A stretch of 64,000 nucleotides of DNA from positions 1-64,000 of the forward strand of contig JADJLM010000006.1 in the NCBI GenBank assembly GCA_016710135.1, read 5' to 3'. The DNA comes from Nitrosomonas sp. (lineage in GTDB: Bacteria; Pseudomonadota; Gammaproteobacteria; Burkholderiales; Nitrosomonadaceae). Each line of letters starts with the position of its first letter. Position 1 is the first letter of the stretch. Below the pieces are notes generated by a model. It saw only the letters and a list, made by a program, of their open reading frames with translations, did not search any database and was not told the DNA's origin. Position numbers and translations under genes: made by a program. Shown here in pieces: positions 55,248 through 64,000 of this stretch.

Positions 55248-58124
55248 ATGCAGCTTACGACTAATAGTACAAGTACAAGCACGGCCTTAAACCCGATTCC
55301 TCATGGTGAGTTTTCTGAAATTTCTTCTAATCAAGGTATACAGCTTTCTCTTTATAAAGTAATTCGACGCAATGGCTCCGTCGTAGCGTTTGAACCCAGC
55401 AAGATTTCTGTCGCGATGACAAAAGCTTTCATCGCTGTTGAAGGCGGCCAAGGCGCTGCTTCTGCGCGGGTAAGGGAAGTGGTTGCGCGGTTAACCGAAG
55501 ACGTTGTTCATGCCTTGACAAGGCGTCAATCTGGCGGTGGTACCTTTCATATTGAAGATATTCAAGACCAAGTAGAGTTGGCCTTGATGCGATCAGGTGA
55601 ACATGATGTCGCACGTCCGTATGTTTTATATAGAGAAGAGCGGGCGCGTGAGCGGGCGAAGCAGCAAGAAAAACAAACTGCAGCGAAAACACTGCTTATT
55701 CACATTGTAGAAAACGGGCAACGCATTCCGCTCGATACAAAACAATTAACGGCGTTGGTTGATGCCGCCTGCGCTGACTTGGGTAATAGTGTTGATAGTT
55801 CTCTGATTCTTAAATCTACGCTTAAAGATTTATATGATGGCGTTCCTGCTAACGAAGTTAGAAAATCGCTGATATTATCGGCGCGTGCATTGATAGAGAA
55901 AGACCCTGATTATAGCTTTGTGACAGCTCGGTTGCTGCTGCATTCTATTAGACTCGAAGCACTCGGTGAGAATATTTCCCAGAAAGAAATGGAATCTCGC
56001 TACGCCGATTATTTTCCTAATTTTATTAAACAAGGCATTGATGCCGGTTTGCTTGATGAACGATTAGCGCAATTTGATCTTACACACTTAGCGGCCGAAC
56101 TGGTTGCGAGTCGAGATATGCAGTTTGGCTATCTTGGTTTGCAAACCTTGTATGATCGTTATTTCCTGCATATAAACGATAAGCGCATTGAGCTACCACA
56201 AGCTTTTTTCATGCGAGTAGCTATGGGACTCGCACTTAATGAAATTGACCGAGAGTCCCGTGCAATTGAGTTTTATCATGTTTTGTCCAAATTCGATTTC
56301 ATGAGCTCGACGCCCACGCTATTCAACTCAGGTACTTGCCGTCCTCAACTTTCATCATGTTACCTAACGACAGTACCTGATAGCCTGGATAGCATTTACG
56401 AAGCGATAAAGGACAATGCGTTACTTTCAAAATTTGCGGGTGGATTAGGGAATGACTGGACGCCAGTTCGCGCAATGGGCTCACGGATTAAAGGAACTAA
56501 TGGCAAGTCGCAAGGTGTAGTGCCATTTCTTAAAGTGGTTTCAGATACTGCTGTTGCTGTCAATCAAGGAGGAAAACGCAAAGGTGCAGTATGCGCCTAT
56601 CTAGAATGTTGGCATCTCGATATCGAGGAATTTCTTGAGCTGCGTAAAAATACTGGCGATGATCGTCGCCGTACTCATGACATGAATACCGCTGTTTGGA
56701 TACCAGATTTATTCATGAAACGGGTTATAGAGAATGCAGACTGGACACTATTTTCTCCTTCAGATACCCCTGATCTCCATGAAAAATATGGCAAAGCATT
56801 TGAGGCAGCTTATTTGAGTTATGAAGAAAAGATGGCGCGAGGCGAGTTATCCTTGCATAAGCAGATCCCTGCACAGCAGCTATGGCGCAAAATGCTAACA
56901 ATGCTGTTTGAAACTGGGCATCCTTGGATTACATTTAAGGATCCATGCAATATTCGTTCTCCACAAAGCCATGTCGGTGTTGTTCATAGCTCTAATCTCT
57001 GCACCGAGATCACCTTGAATACCAGTGATAAAGAAATTGCAGTATGCAATCTAGGGTCTGTAAACCTGCTCGCGCATATCAAGGATAGTAAGCTCGATAC
57101 CGACAAACTCAAGCGCACGATTAGCACTGCGATGCGAATGCTTGACAATGTGATTGATATCAATTTTTATGCTGTCACGAAAGCGCGTAACGCTAATCTC
57201 AAACATCGCCCGGTTGGGCTTGGCATCATGGGCTTTCATGATTGCTTGTATCAACTTGGTATTTCTTATGCCTCGGAAGAAGCGATAGCGTTTGCTGATC
57301 ACTCGATGGAAGCCGTTGCTTTCCATGCTTATTGGGCATCGACCGAATTGGCGGGAGAACGCGGTTGTTATGCAACTTATCGCAATAGCCTTTGGGATCG
57401 CGGTATTTTACCTCAGGATACGCTCGATTTGCTTCGTGAGGAGCGCGGTGGGTTTGTTGATGTAGATACGACCGCAACATTACCATGGGAAAAACTACGA
57501 GCGCGTATAAAAAAACATGGTATGCGCAATTCAAACTGCTTGGCGATTGCACCAACAGCAACAATTTCAAATATTGTTGGCGTATCAGCGAGCATTGAAC
57601 CGACTTACCAGAACCTATATGTCAAATCGAATTTATCTGGGGAATTCACCATCGCCAATCGATGGCTAGTTAGTGATCTGAAAAAATATGAGCTCTGGGA
57701 TGAAGTCATGATTGCAGATCTGAAATACTATGATGGTGCGATTGGCAAGATTGATCGGATTCCACTACCAATCCGTAGTCAATATGCGACTGCCTTCGAA
57801 GTAGATCCATACTGGTTAGTTGAAGCTGCTGCTCGACGGCAAAAATGGATTGATCAGGCGCAATCTCTAAATATTTACATTGCAGGAGTATCTGGTAAGA
57901 AGTTAGATGAAATTTATAAATTAGCTTGGCTGAGAGGACTCAAAACTACTTATTACTTACGCTCCTTGGGGGCAACCATGGCCGAAAAATCAACAGTTCA
58001 CACCAGCACACTCAATGCAGTCCCGACTAGCGCGGGAGCAGCCATGGCTAATGCACAGCAAACAGCAACCACTGAGATTAAATATTGTGCGATTGACGAT
58101 CCAGGTTGCGAGTCTTGTCAATAA
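55248..58124 (+). CDS. nrdA: Ribonucleotide reductase class Ia, large subunit
   Basis: About 958 residues from the ATG at 55248. Two ATP-cone domains are in tandem: first around residues 35-130 (VIRRNGSVVAFEPSKISVAM), second around 155-250 (VENGQRIPLDTKQLTALVDA; LKDLYDGVPANEVRKSLILS). The catalytic barrel has CYLTTVPDSLDSIYEAIKDN, NLCTEITLNTSDKEIAVCNL and YQNLYVKSNLSGEFTIANRW. The C-terminus ends CAIDDPGCESCQ, with the redox-active C-x2-C pair. The enzyme reduces nucleoside diphosphates with the NrdB radical cofactor. nrdB follows 42 bases later. The frame is intact. Confidence 0.95.
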   Translation: MQLTTNSTSTSTALNPIPHGEFSEISSNQGIQLSLYKVIRRNGSVVAFEPSKISVAMTKAFIAVEGGQGAASARVREVVARLTEDVVHALTRRQSGGGTFHIEDIQDQVELALMRSGEHDVARPYVLYREERARERAKQQEKQTAAKTLLIHIVENGQRIPLDTKQLTALVDAACADLGNSVDSSLILKSTLKDLYDGVPANEVRKSLILSARALIEKDPDYSFVTARLLLHSIRLEALGENISQKEMESRYADYFPNFIKQGIDAGLLDERLAQFDLTHLAAELVASRDMQFGYLGLQTLYDRYFLHINDKRIELPQAFFMRVAMGLALNEIDRESRAIEFYHVLSKFDFMSSTPTLFNSGTCRPQLSSCYLTTVPDSLDSIYEAIKDNALLSKFAGGLGNDWTPVRAMGSRIKGTNGKSQGVVPFLKVVSDTAVAVNQGGKRKGAVCAYLECWHLDIEEFLELRKNTGDDRRRTHDMNTAVWIPDLFMKRVIENADWTLFSPSDTPDLHEKYGKAFEAAYLSYEEKMARGELSLHKQIPAQQLWRKMLTMLFETGHPWITFKDPCNIRSPQSHVGVVHSSNLCTEITLNTSDKEIAVCNLGSVNLLAHIKDSKLDTDKLKRTISTAMRMLDNVIDINFYAVTKARNANLKHRPVGLGIMGFHDCLYQLGISYASEEAIAFADHSMEAVAFHAYWASTELAGERGCYATYRNSLWDRGILPQDTLDLLREERGGFVDVDTTATLPWEKLRARIKKHGMRNSNCLAIAPTATISNIVGVSASIEPTYQNLYVKSNLSGEFTIANRWLVSDLKKYELWDEVMIADLKYYDGAIGKIDRIPLPIRSQYATAFEVDPYWLVEAAARRQKWIDQAQSLNIYIAGVSGKKLDEIYKLAWLRGLKTTYYLRSLGATMAEKSTVHTSTLNAVPTSAGAAMANAQQTATTEIKYCAIDDPGCESCQ

Positions 58125-58166
58125 AGCGTATGTGCTTATAAATAAAACATAGAAGGAGTAATAATA

Positions 58167-59354
58167 ATGCTGACATTTGATGATGAGCCACTGCAATCAA
58201 AAGCGATTCAAGGAAAATCGATCTTAAGTAATAGCAGACCAGATTGGGCTGAATCGACTGGAATTACCTCTGTTGCACTGCCTCCTAGCACCATCTCTCT
58301 TCCACAGAATGAACACTTGGTAGAAGATATCGCATTAAGACGAGTTTCCGTGGAAGATAAGCGCATTATTAACTGCAAGACGGATGTTAACCAACTCGTT
58401 CCTTTCAAATATAAATGGGCCTGGGAAAAGTATTTATCTGCCTGCGCAAATCACTGGATGCCGCAAGAAATTAGTATGAGCCGTGATATTGCACTCTGGA
58501 AAGATCCCAATGGGCTAACTGAAGACGAGCGGCGATTAGTGAAGCGTAATCTGGGCTTCTTTGTTACTGCAGATTCTCTTGCGGCCAACAATATCGTACT
58601 GGGTACTTATCGTCATATCACTAATCCCGAGTGCCGCCAATATTTATTGCGCCAGGCTTTTGAGGAGGCAATTCATACCCATGCCTACCAATATATCGTT
58701 GAATCGCTCGGTTTAGATGAAGGTGAAATTTTTAATGCTTATCATGAAATTCAGTCAATTCGCGATAAAGATGAATTTTTAATTCCTTTTATTGATACCT
58801 TAACTGATCCAAAATTTAAAACAGGCACGCTAGAGACTGATCAACAGCTATTGAAGAGTCTAATTGTATTCGCTTGTATTATGGAAGGTTTGTTTTTTTA
58901 TGTAGGCTTCACACAAATTTTAGCTTTAGGTAGGCAAAATAAGATGATGGGTGCTGCCGAGCAGTATCAATATATTTTACGCGATGAGTCGATGCATTGT
59001 AATTTTGGTATTGATGTCATCAATCAAATTAAATTAGAAAATCCGCATCTCTGGACCAAAGAATTTCGTGAAGAAATTACCACTTTGATGCACAAAGCTG
59101 TAGAATTGGAATATCGCTATGCTGAAGATACAATGCCTAGAGGCATATTGGGACTGAACGCAGCGATGTTTAAAGAATATCTACGTTTTATTGCCAATCG
59201 GCGTTGCCAACAAATTGGCTTAGATGTACTTTTCCCAGAGGCAAACAATCCATTTCCTTGGATGTCGGAGATGATTGATCTTAAAAAGGAGAAAAATTTC
59301 TTTGAAACACGCGTCATCGAATATCAAACCGGTGGTGTATTGAGTTGGGATTAG
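58167..59354 (+). CDS. nrdB: Ribonucleotide reductase class Ia, small (radical) subunit
   Basis: A 395-residue diiron protein. Metal ligands lie in [40 protein letters not shown] and [20 protein letters not shown]; the Tyr in HAYQYI is the likely radical site. The end [18 protein letters not shown] has the tail that binds the large subunit. The site GAAGGAG lies before the ATG. It is co-transcribed with nrdA. Confidence 0.95.
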   Translation: MLTFDDEPLQSKAIQGKSILSNSRPDWAESTGITSVALPPSTISLPQNEHLVEDIALRRVSVEDKRIINCKTDVNQLVPFKYKWAWEKYLSACANHWMPQEISMSRDIALWKDPNGLTEDERRLVKRNLGFFVTADSLAANNIVLGTYRHITNPECRQYLLRQAFEEAIHTHAYQYIVESLGLDEGEIFNAYHEIQSIRDKDEFLIPFIDTLTDPKFKTGTLETDQQLLKSLIVFACIMEGLFFYVGFTQILALGRQNKMMGAAEQYQYILRDESMHCNFGIDVINQIKLENPHLWTKEFREEITTLMHKAVELEYRYAEDTMPRGILGLNAAMFKEYLRFIANRRCQQIGLDVLFPEANNPFPWMSEMIDLKKEKNFFETRVIEYQTGGVLSWD

Positions 59355-59427
59355 ATTGATAAATCTCAATCTGGCCTAGCCAAAATAACTCTACCTACTT
59401 TTAGAGACCTTAAAATAATCATGAATT

Positions 59428-59454
59428 GGCACTGCATCATTGTGTAGTGCCTTT
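59428..59454 (+). terminator. Hairpin downstream of nrdB
   Basis: GGCACTGCA pairs with TGTAGTGCC, with one mismatch, around TCATTG, followed by TTTCTG. It is the likely end of the nrdAB transcript. Confidence 0.55.
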
Positions 59455-59589
59455 CTGCTGAATACCACTTCGCGTTTTTGTAAGGCCGTATATTTCTATT
59501 TAACGCACTGTGTTATCAAGTGGTTTTTCTATCAGCGGATGTAACTAAATCTGAATTTTCAGAAGTTTGACTATTTTTGAAAATTAAGG

Positions 59590-61001
59590 ATGAACATACT
59601 TATGCTAAAAATAAAAAAAATTCAAATCCTGATGCTTAGTATCGCAGTTAGCTCAGTATTGCTATTACTGCCATATCAAGTTGAAGCAGCTAATACGGTG
59701 CAAAATAAAAAAAGTACCACTTATTCAATAAAAGGAAGAGCCACTTCGATAAGCAGGAATAACAATGTGGGCGATTTATGGTCAAGAGTCCGAAGAGGGT
59801 TCTCTATGCCAGAACTACATGGGTATGAAGTGCGTCAGAATGAAAATAGCTATACTCGTCACCAGAAATTTATCGACCATATCGTTGAGCAAAGCAGTCG
59901 GTATCTTTTTCATATCGTAGAAGAAGTTGAGCGTAGAAAAATGCCTACTGAAATTGCGTTACTACCGATTATCGAAAGCGCATTTAACCCAGTTGCCTAT
60001 TCTCATCGCCATGCTTCAGGTCTTTGGCAATTTGTTCCTGCTACCGGTCGCGCTTATGGGTTAGAACAAAACTGGTGGCATGATGATCGTCGTGATGTAA
60101 TCGCGGCGACCAATGCAGCGCTCGATTATCTACAGAAACTGCACCGAATGTTTGGTGATTGGAAACTCACAGTAGCTGCCTATAACTGGGGAGAAGGAGC
60201 GCTCAAACGCAGTATTGAGGAAAACCATGGGGAGATCTAAAAGTTAATTTTCATGATCTGCAATTGCCCACAGAAACAAAAAATCATGTAGCAAAGCTAA
60301 TTGCGATTAGAAATATCATTGCCAATCCTAGCCAATATGGCGTCAAGCTTAAGCCACTTCCTAATCGACCTTATTTCAAACAAGTAAAAATTACGCAGCA
60401 TATGGATGTTAAATTAGCTGCGGAACTAGCAGACCTTCCAGAACATGAATTTAATGCGCTAAATCCAGCTTATCATCGACCGGTTATTCGTATCAAAGAT
60501 AAGCCACGCACGCTATTACTCCCGGTTGCTAGTGTTAAAACTTTCGAAGCAAATTTAGAAAACTATGATAAATCGCTTGTTTCCTGGCGCGTCTATCGTG
60601 TTAAAGAAAATGAAACTCTAGATGATCTATCCATCAAGTATCGAGTTGATATATCTGAGCTAGCAGAAGTCAATGGTCTCTCAGAATTCGATACGATTGA
60701 TGAAAGGCAAACGCTACTCGTACCACGTAAAAGAAATAGAAATGATAGTGATGAACGCCAGTTTGTGGCCCAGCAACGCATCTTCAGCGAGTTATATATG
60801 CAGCAGCCAGTGAAGGTATCCCCAATTATCCACATCGTACAAAAGGGTGATACATTGTACGACATCGCAAAGCGTTATAGCGTGGACGTGAAAGCGCTTA
60901 AGTCCTGGAATGGAAATAAAGATCGGCTTGCGATTGGACAAAAACTAATCGTAAAACTAGCGGATTCGAGTATAAATCGATCAATTACTAAATCCTCTTA
61001 A
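59590..61001 (+). CDS. mltD: Membrane-bound lytic murein transglycosylase D with LysM repeats (frame disrupted)
   Basis: About 470 residues. A signal segment (IQILMLSIAVSSVLLLLPYQ) precedes the transglycosylase domain, with the catalytic Glu in ALLPIIESAFNPVAYSHRHA and GLWQFVPATGRAYGLEQNWW. The frame breaks near 60235; an extra G in GGGG gives EENHGGDLKVNFHDLQLPTE and restores the rest. Two LysM domains follow, SWRVYRVKENETLDDLSIKY and HIVQKGDTLYDIAKRYSVDV. It cleaves peptidoglycan glycosidic bonds in the periplasm. The IS element begins seven bases after the stop. Confidence 0.9.
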
Positions 61002-61007
61002 CTAGTC

Positions 61008-62290
61008 GAGACTTTTGCGCGGTTATAAATTCAACCAATTACCTAGATGCTATAATTGTGTTTTAAATCAATAGCATTGAAGTAATTAGCATGAGTTTTT
61101 CCGAATTTGATGTAACCCGTCGCACCCGGAAAGGGAATTTTCTAAAGCAAATTGATCAATTGATCGACTGAGATTCGATAGAAAAAGTGATTGTAGCTCA
61201 TTATGCACCGGTATCGGATGCAGCAGGCCGTCCGGCCTATTGTGGGTTGCTGCTGTTTAAGGTGCTGCTGGTTGGAATCTGGAATGGTGGTTTAAGTGAT
61301 GAATCGGTAGAAGACATGGCGAACTCAAATCTGCACGTGATGCGGTTTCTGGGGTTGTCACTGGAAGACGATGTGCCTGATCATTCGGTGCTATCACGAT
61401 TCAGAACGCGACTGACGGCAGCAAAAGTATGGGATGGGTTATTGGCAGAAATTAACCAGCAAATCCAAGCTTACGACATCACAGTTAAGAAAGGCTGTTA
61501 CGTTGATGCGAGCATTACGCAGAGTCCGCGCAAACCTAAAACCAAACCGGCTTATGAAGTCGTCGGTGATCGAGAAGAACGCGATGATGAAACAGATGCG
61601 AAGGAAACGATGCGGGTTATTGAAATAACGCAACCGGGTGTAGACACTGAAGCACGCTGGGTCAAAAAAGGTGGTAACTCAGTATTTGGTTATAAGCAGC
61701 ATACGGTAGTCGATAATAAGGCTTGGTGTTAGCCGTTGAAACGACCGCAGCCAATTGCCATGACAGCAAGCCGCTGCTGGACCTGCTCGATAAGGCCAAT
61801 ATTCAGGTGGGAACTCACATTCATGCTAACAAAGCCTATAGTAGCCAAAAGCATCGCGATGCGCTGAAATCACGCGGCATGAAAAATGGCATTCAGGATA
61901 AAGCCACGAAGAATAATCCACTGTCACCAAGACAATTACAGCGCAATCGCCTCATTACAAAGGCTCGCTATGTGGTGGAGCGAACCTTAGGCAGTCAAGC
62001 TCGTAGGTTCAATGCCAAAATACTACGTTACTGTGGTTCAGCTAAGGCTCATGCCTGGCACATATTACTCGCGATAGCGTATAACTTGAAAAGACTCCCT
62101 AAACTCTTCGTTGAGCGCCAAATGATTACACAAATATAGGGGTTATTGCGCCCTTACGACCGGAAATAGTCGGTTTAAGGTGATTATTTTCAGCTCACTA
62201 CAGAAGAATAGCTGAAAAACGCTCAAGAACTTACCAATAAATCCAAAATTACACTGGAACAGGAAATTTGCTGGATTTTGTAAGGGTCTC
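61008..62290 (+). mobile_element. IS5-family insertion sequence
   Basis: Bounded by GAGACTTTTGCGCGG at the left and a right end whose reverse complement is GAGACCCTTACAAAATCC. The transposase is at 61091-62139. I cannot resolve an exact target duplication. Related decayed pieces are at 45790-46253. Confidence 0.75.
61091..62139 (+). CDS. IS5-family transposase (in-frame stop and one frameshift)
   Basis: The DDE transposase starts MSFSEFDVTRRTRKGNFLKQ. Codon 27 is TGA where the pattern (LID-W-DSIEKVI) suggests TGG, so the intact frame begins only after it. The N-terminal part has LLLFKVLLVGIWNGGLSDES and DHSVLSRFRTRLTAAKVWDG. A second break near 61724 (AAGG lacking one G) separates VDNK-GLV from LAVETTAANCHDSKPLLDLL. 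The end has RYVVERTLGSQARRFNAKIL. The first Asp is in GCYVDASITQ. Probably not active as it stands. Confidence 0.8.
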
Positions 62291-62435
62291 ACTTAGATTC
62301 AACATAAAAATAATCTCTTCCATCAAAAATTAATTAGTCGACCCTGAAAAACTGCATCAATTGTTATTATGGATCAGCAGTTTCAAAAAGCGGCGTGTTA
62401 ATAAAGACAAAATCGAGCAATTTGATCTTTTTCCA
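62291..62435 (+). other. Space between the two IS elements and left part of the second
   Basis: About 40 bases separate the right end of the first IS from the inverted repeat at 62330; the rest is the noncoding end of the second IS. I see nothing else in it. Confidence 0.5.
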
Positions 62436-63868
62436 TCAAAGAATTAGCGAAGCCTGCAGTTTTCGCCACGGGAAGAAAAACCAAAAAATGGCCAATAGCC
62501 ATTGTTTTAGATTCCAGGCGGTAGCAGCCATTAGCAGATTGATGCGATCACCGATGGCGCCTTTCAGGTAATTTCTGGCCATTCGATAATCCGATTTCAG
62601 GTGGCCGATAATGGGTTCAATCGCCGCGCGCCTTCTGCATTGTTTCCGCTTCTTGTCTCTTTGGTAGCGTGTGTCTCGTTTTAATGCTCTTCCAGGTAGA
62701 ACGATTTGCGTTCCATTGACTTCACGTTTGCCACGGTAGCCGCGGTCGCATACGGCTTGCTTGGCCGCTTTCCCGCGCGAAGTCTCAACATGATGCAATA
62801 TCTCTGGTAATGTGTGGCTGTCATGCAAGTTTTGTTCGTGACTGACAACCCCAACAATCAGGTTACCTTTCGCTGTGCTGGCTATCGATGCCTTGCTGCC
62901 GTATTCATATTGTTTGTGGTCTTTTCCCTTGCCGATACAGTACACTTGCGGTTCGTGCAGGGAATAGATTTTGTGCGTGTCTTTGATTTTCTGTTTCAGT
63001 ACGCGCTCATACAGTAGAAAATCCTTTTGGTAGTGCTCGAATAGGCAGCATTGTGGCAATTTTCTCCTGAGCTCCCGCATCAAAACACCTGCAATGGTTC
63101 TGAGTCGCTTCAACGCGCGTTTCGCCTTTGCTCTTTTCTTCACATGCCGGTAGTGCCGAATATCCAAGCGCAGTGATTTCACTTGCCCTAATGAAAGTGC
63201 GCCGCTGTGAAATACCATGGGATTTGGCAATCTTGTTGAGGCGATTGATAATCTTGATCGCTAGTTTGCTGTCAGTCGGGTATGTGATGTTCTTCTCTTG
63301 CACTGTCGTGTCAACATGAACCACATCTTCCAGTGCCGATTCCCCATGCAAACCAACACTCATCTGAAAAATCCGCTCCATGCCCGGCACACCTAGGCGC
63401 TTACGAAAATGCACCAGTTCCGTGCTATGACACGGCAATTTCTGCTGGAACTCTTTTATGCCGCAAAAAGCCTGGTAGTAAGGATTGCGCTTCCACTGCA
63501 ATACTACTGATTCGTCACTCAAATTCTCTAACTGCTTCAAGATCAATAACCCAAACAGCAACCGGATCGGCTTACTCGGCGCGCCTGTCGATTTCGTGTA
63601 GTGAATCGAAAATGCTTCGTCAAATTCTTGCCACGGTATCGCGTCTGCAAGCTGCAACAATGGATCATTGACATCCAACTGCATCAGCAAATCTGTTCCA
63701 AACAAATTCGGTTGATGAATCGTACTGCTATGTCTTAGCATTTTTAATCACCATTTCGACCAGAAATAGGATGCTATTTTAACATTCCTGGTCGTTATGC
63801 TCATCAAAAGAAAGATCTTTGCTGCATAGAATCAAGTGCTTGTGGATATTTCAGGGTCGACTAATTAA
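62330..63868 (-). mobile_element. Insertion sequence with perfect 20-base inverted ends
   Basis: TTAATTAGTCGACCCTGAAA at 62330-62349 and its exact reverse complement at 63849-63868 flank a transposase on the minus strand. Because TTAATTA is self-complementary, the ends include or abut the target duplication and the exact boundary cannot be fixed. Confidence 0.85.
62436..63741 (-). CDS. IS5-type transposase of the second IS (one frameshift)
   Basis: The start MLRHSSTIHQPNLFGTDLLM is typical of an IS5-family branch. The N-terminal domain includes RLLFGLLILKQLENLSDESV and the first Asp lies in EDVVHVDTTVQEKN. A break near 63187, fixed by dropping one G from GGG, joins FIR to QVKSLRLDIRHYRHVKKRAK. 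The second part has ASTAKGNLIVGVVSHEQN, VCDRGYRGKREVNGTQIV (second Asp) and the C-terminal YRMARNYLKGAIGDRINLLM with the Glu region RRAAIEPIIGHLKSDYRMA. Total about 434 residues. Confidence 0.85.
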
Positions 63869-64000
63869 CGACATCCCCATATCTAGTTTCTCGTTGTGCT
63901 TTATTTCTTAAAATCACCCCAAGAAACCAAATTCAAATCATTCTGCAGGATAATGATTAGGTATTGATGCGCTGTGATTTTCATCACAGTGCAATTTGAA
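63869..64000 (+). other. End of window, intergenic
   Basis: About 130 bases after the second IS with no gene; it contains the CRP-type palindrome at 63973-63988. Confidence 0.4.
63973..63988. promoter_or_regulatory. CRP/FNR-type binding site
   Basis: TGTGATTTTCATCACA matches TGTGA-N6-TCACA exactly. It lies 12 bases from the window edge; the regulated gene is outside. Confidence 0.55.

Noticed and set aside
59427..59445. TGGCAC-containing sequence as a second sigma-54 promoter
   Set aside because: The -12 TTGC is absent at the correct spacing, and the segment is the stem of the nrdB terminator.
1..64000. CRISPR arrays, rRNA, riboswitches and prophage genes
   Set aside because: I saw no repeat-spacer structure, rRNA sequence, recognisable riboswitch or phage structural gene.

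Overview
The window looks like chromosomal DNA of an AT-leaning betaproteobacterium, most likely Nitrosomonas or a close relative. This rests on the housekeeping order (rsgA, pterin dehydratase, M48 peptidase, orn; tRNA-Gln between ispE and prs, then rplY, pth and ychF), a PEP-CTERM protein, two-ATP-cone NrdA with NrdB, and small secreted proteins. The assignment is inference; no rRNA is present.

Layout. (1) 1-4123, minus strand: an accessory island resembling NTP-dependent conflict systems, with a formylglycine-generating-enzyme-like (SUMF1) protein, a TIR-domain protein, a small unknown protein, a MoxR-type AAA+ ATPase and the start of a further large protein cut by the window edge. (2) 4284-20000: mostly core genes: rsgA, pterin-4a-carbinolamine dehydratase, Ste24-like protease, orn, glycogen phosphorylase, an orphan gene behind a sigma-54 promoter, a glycosyltransferase with an overlapping leader ORF, ychF, pth, rplY, prs, tRNA-Gln, ispE, lolB, minE, minD, minC. 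(3) 20147-23691: Slp-type lipoprotein, a membrane-anchored unknown protein and a TPR lipoprotein. (4) 23848-33503, minus strand: a ten-gene type II secretion-like operon combining GspG/F/E and a GspD-type secretin with PilM/N/O/P-like proteins and three more pseudopilins. (5) 33980-43772: an island of exported proteins (a type I secretion/S-layer-like protein, two paralogous proteins plus a third one whose predicted mature N-terminus is histidine, a HEAT-repeat protein, DUF3015, DUF4105, a lipoprotein hydrolase, a PEP-CTERM protein). (6) 43953-46253: a chimeric duplicated fragment, flhDC and decayed IS5-type remnants. (7) 46282-54918: 5-formyl-THF cyclo-ligase, mutY, a large AsmA/DUF748 protein, FKBP isomerase, methyltransferase, SPFH protein, lactonase-like hydrolase, small lipoprotein. 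(8) 55248-61001: nrdAB behind a NrdR box, then mltD. (9) 61008-63868: two IS elements, followed by a CRP-type palindrome at the edge.

A technical point affects the whole reading. At least a dozen conserved genes (rsgA, ychF, the secretin, pilO-like, mltD, the M48 protease, the TIR gene and others) are split by single-base shifts, and nearly all are repaired by changing one homopolymer run by one base. I therefore annotate these as single genes with probable sequence errors, not pseudogenes. Merged coordinates span the whole gene.
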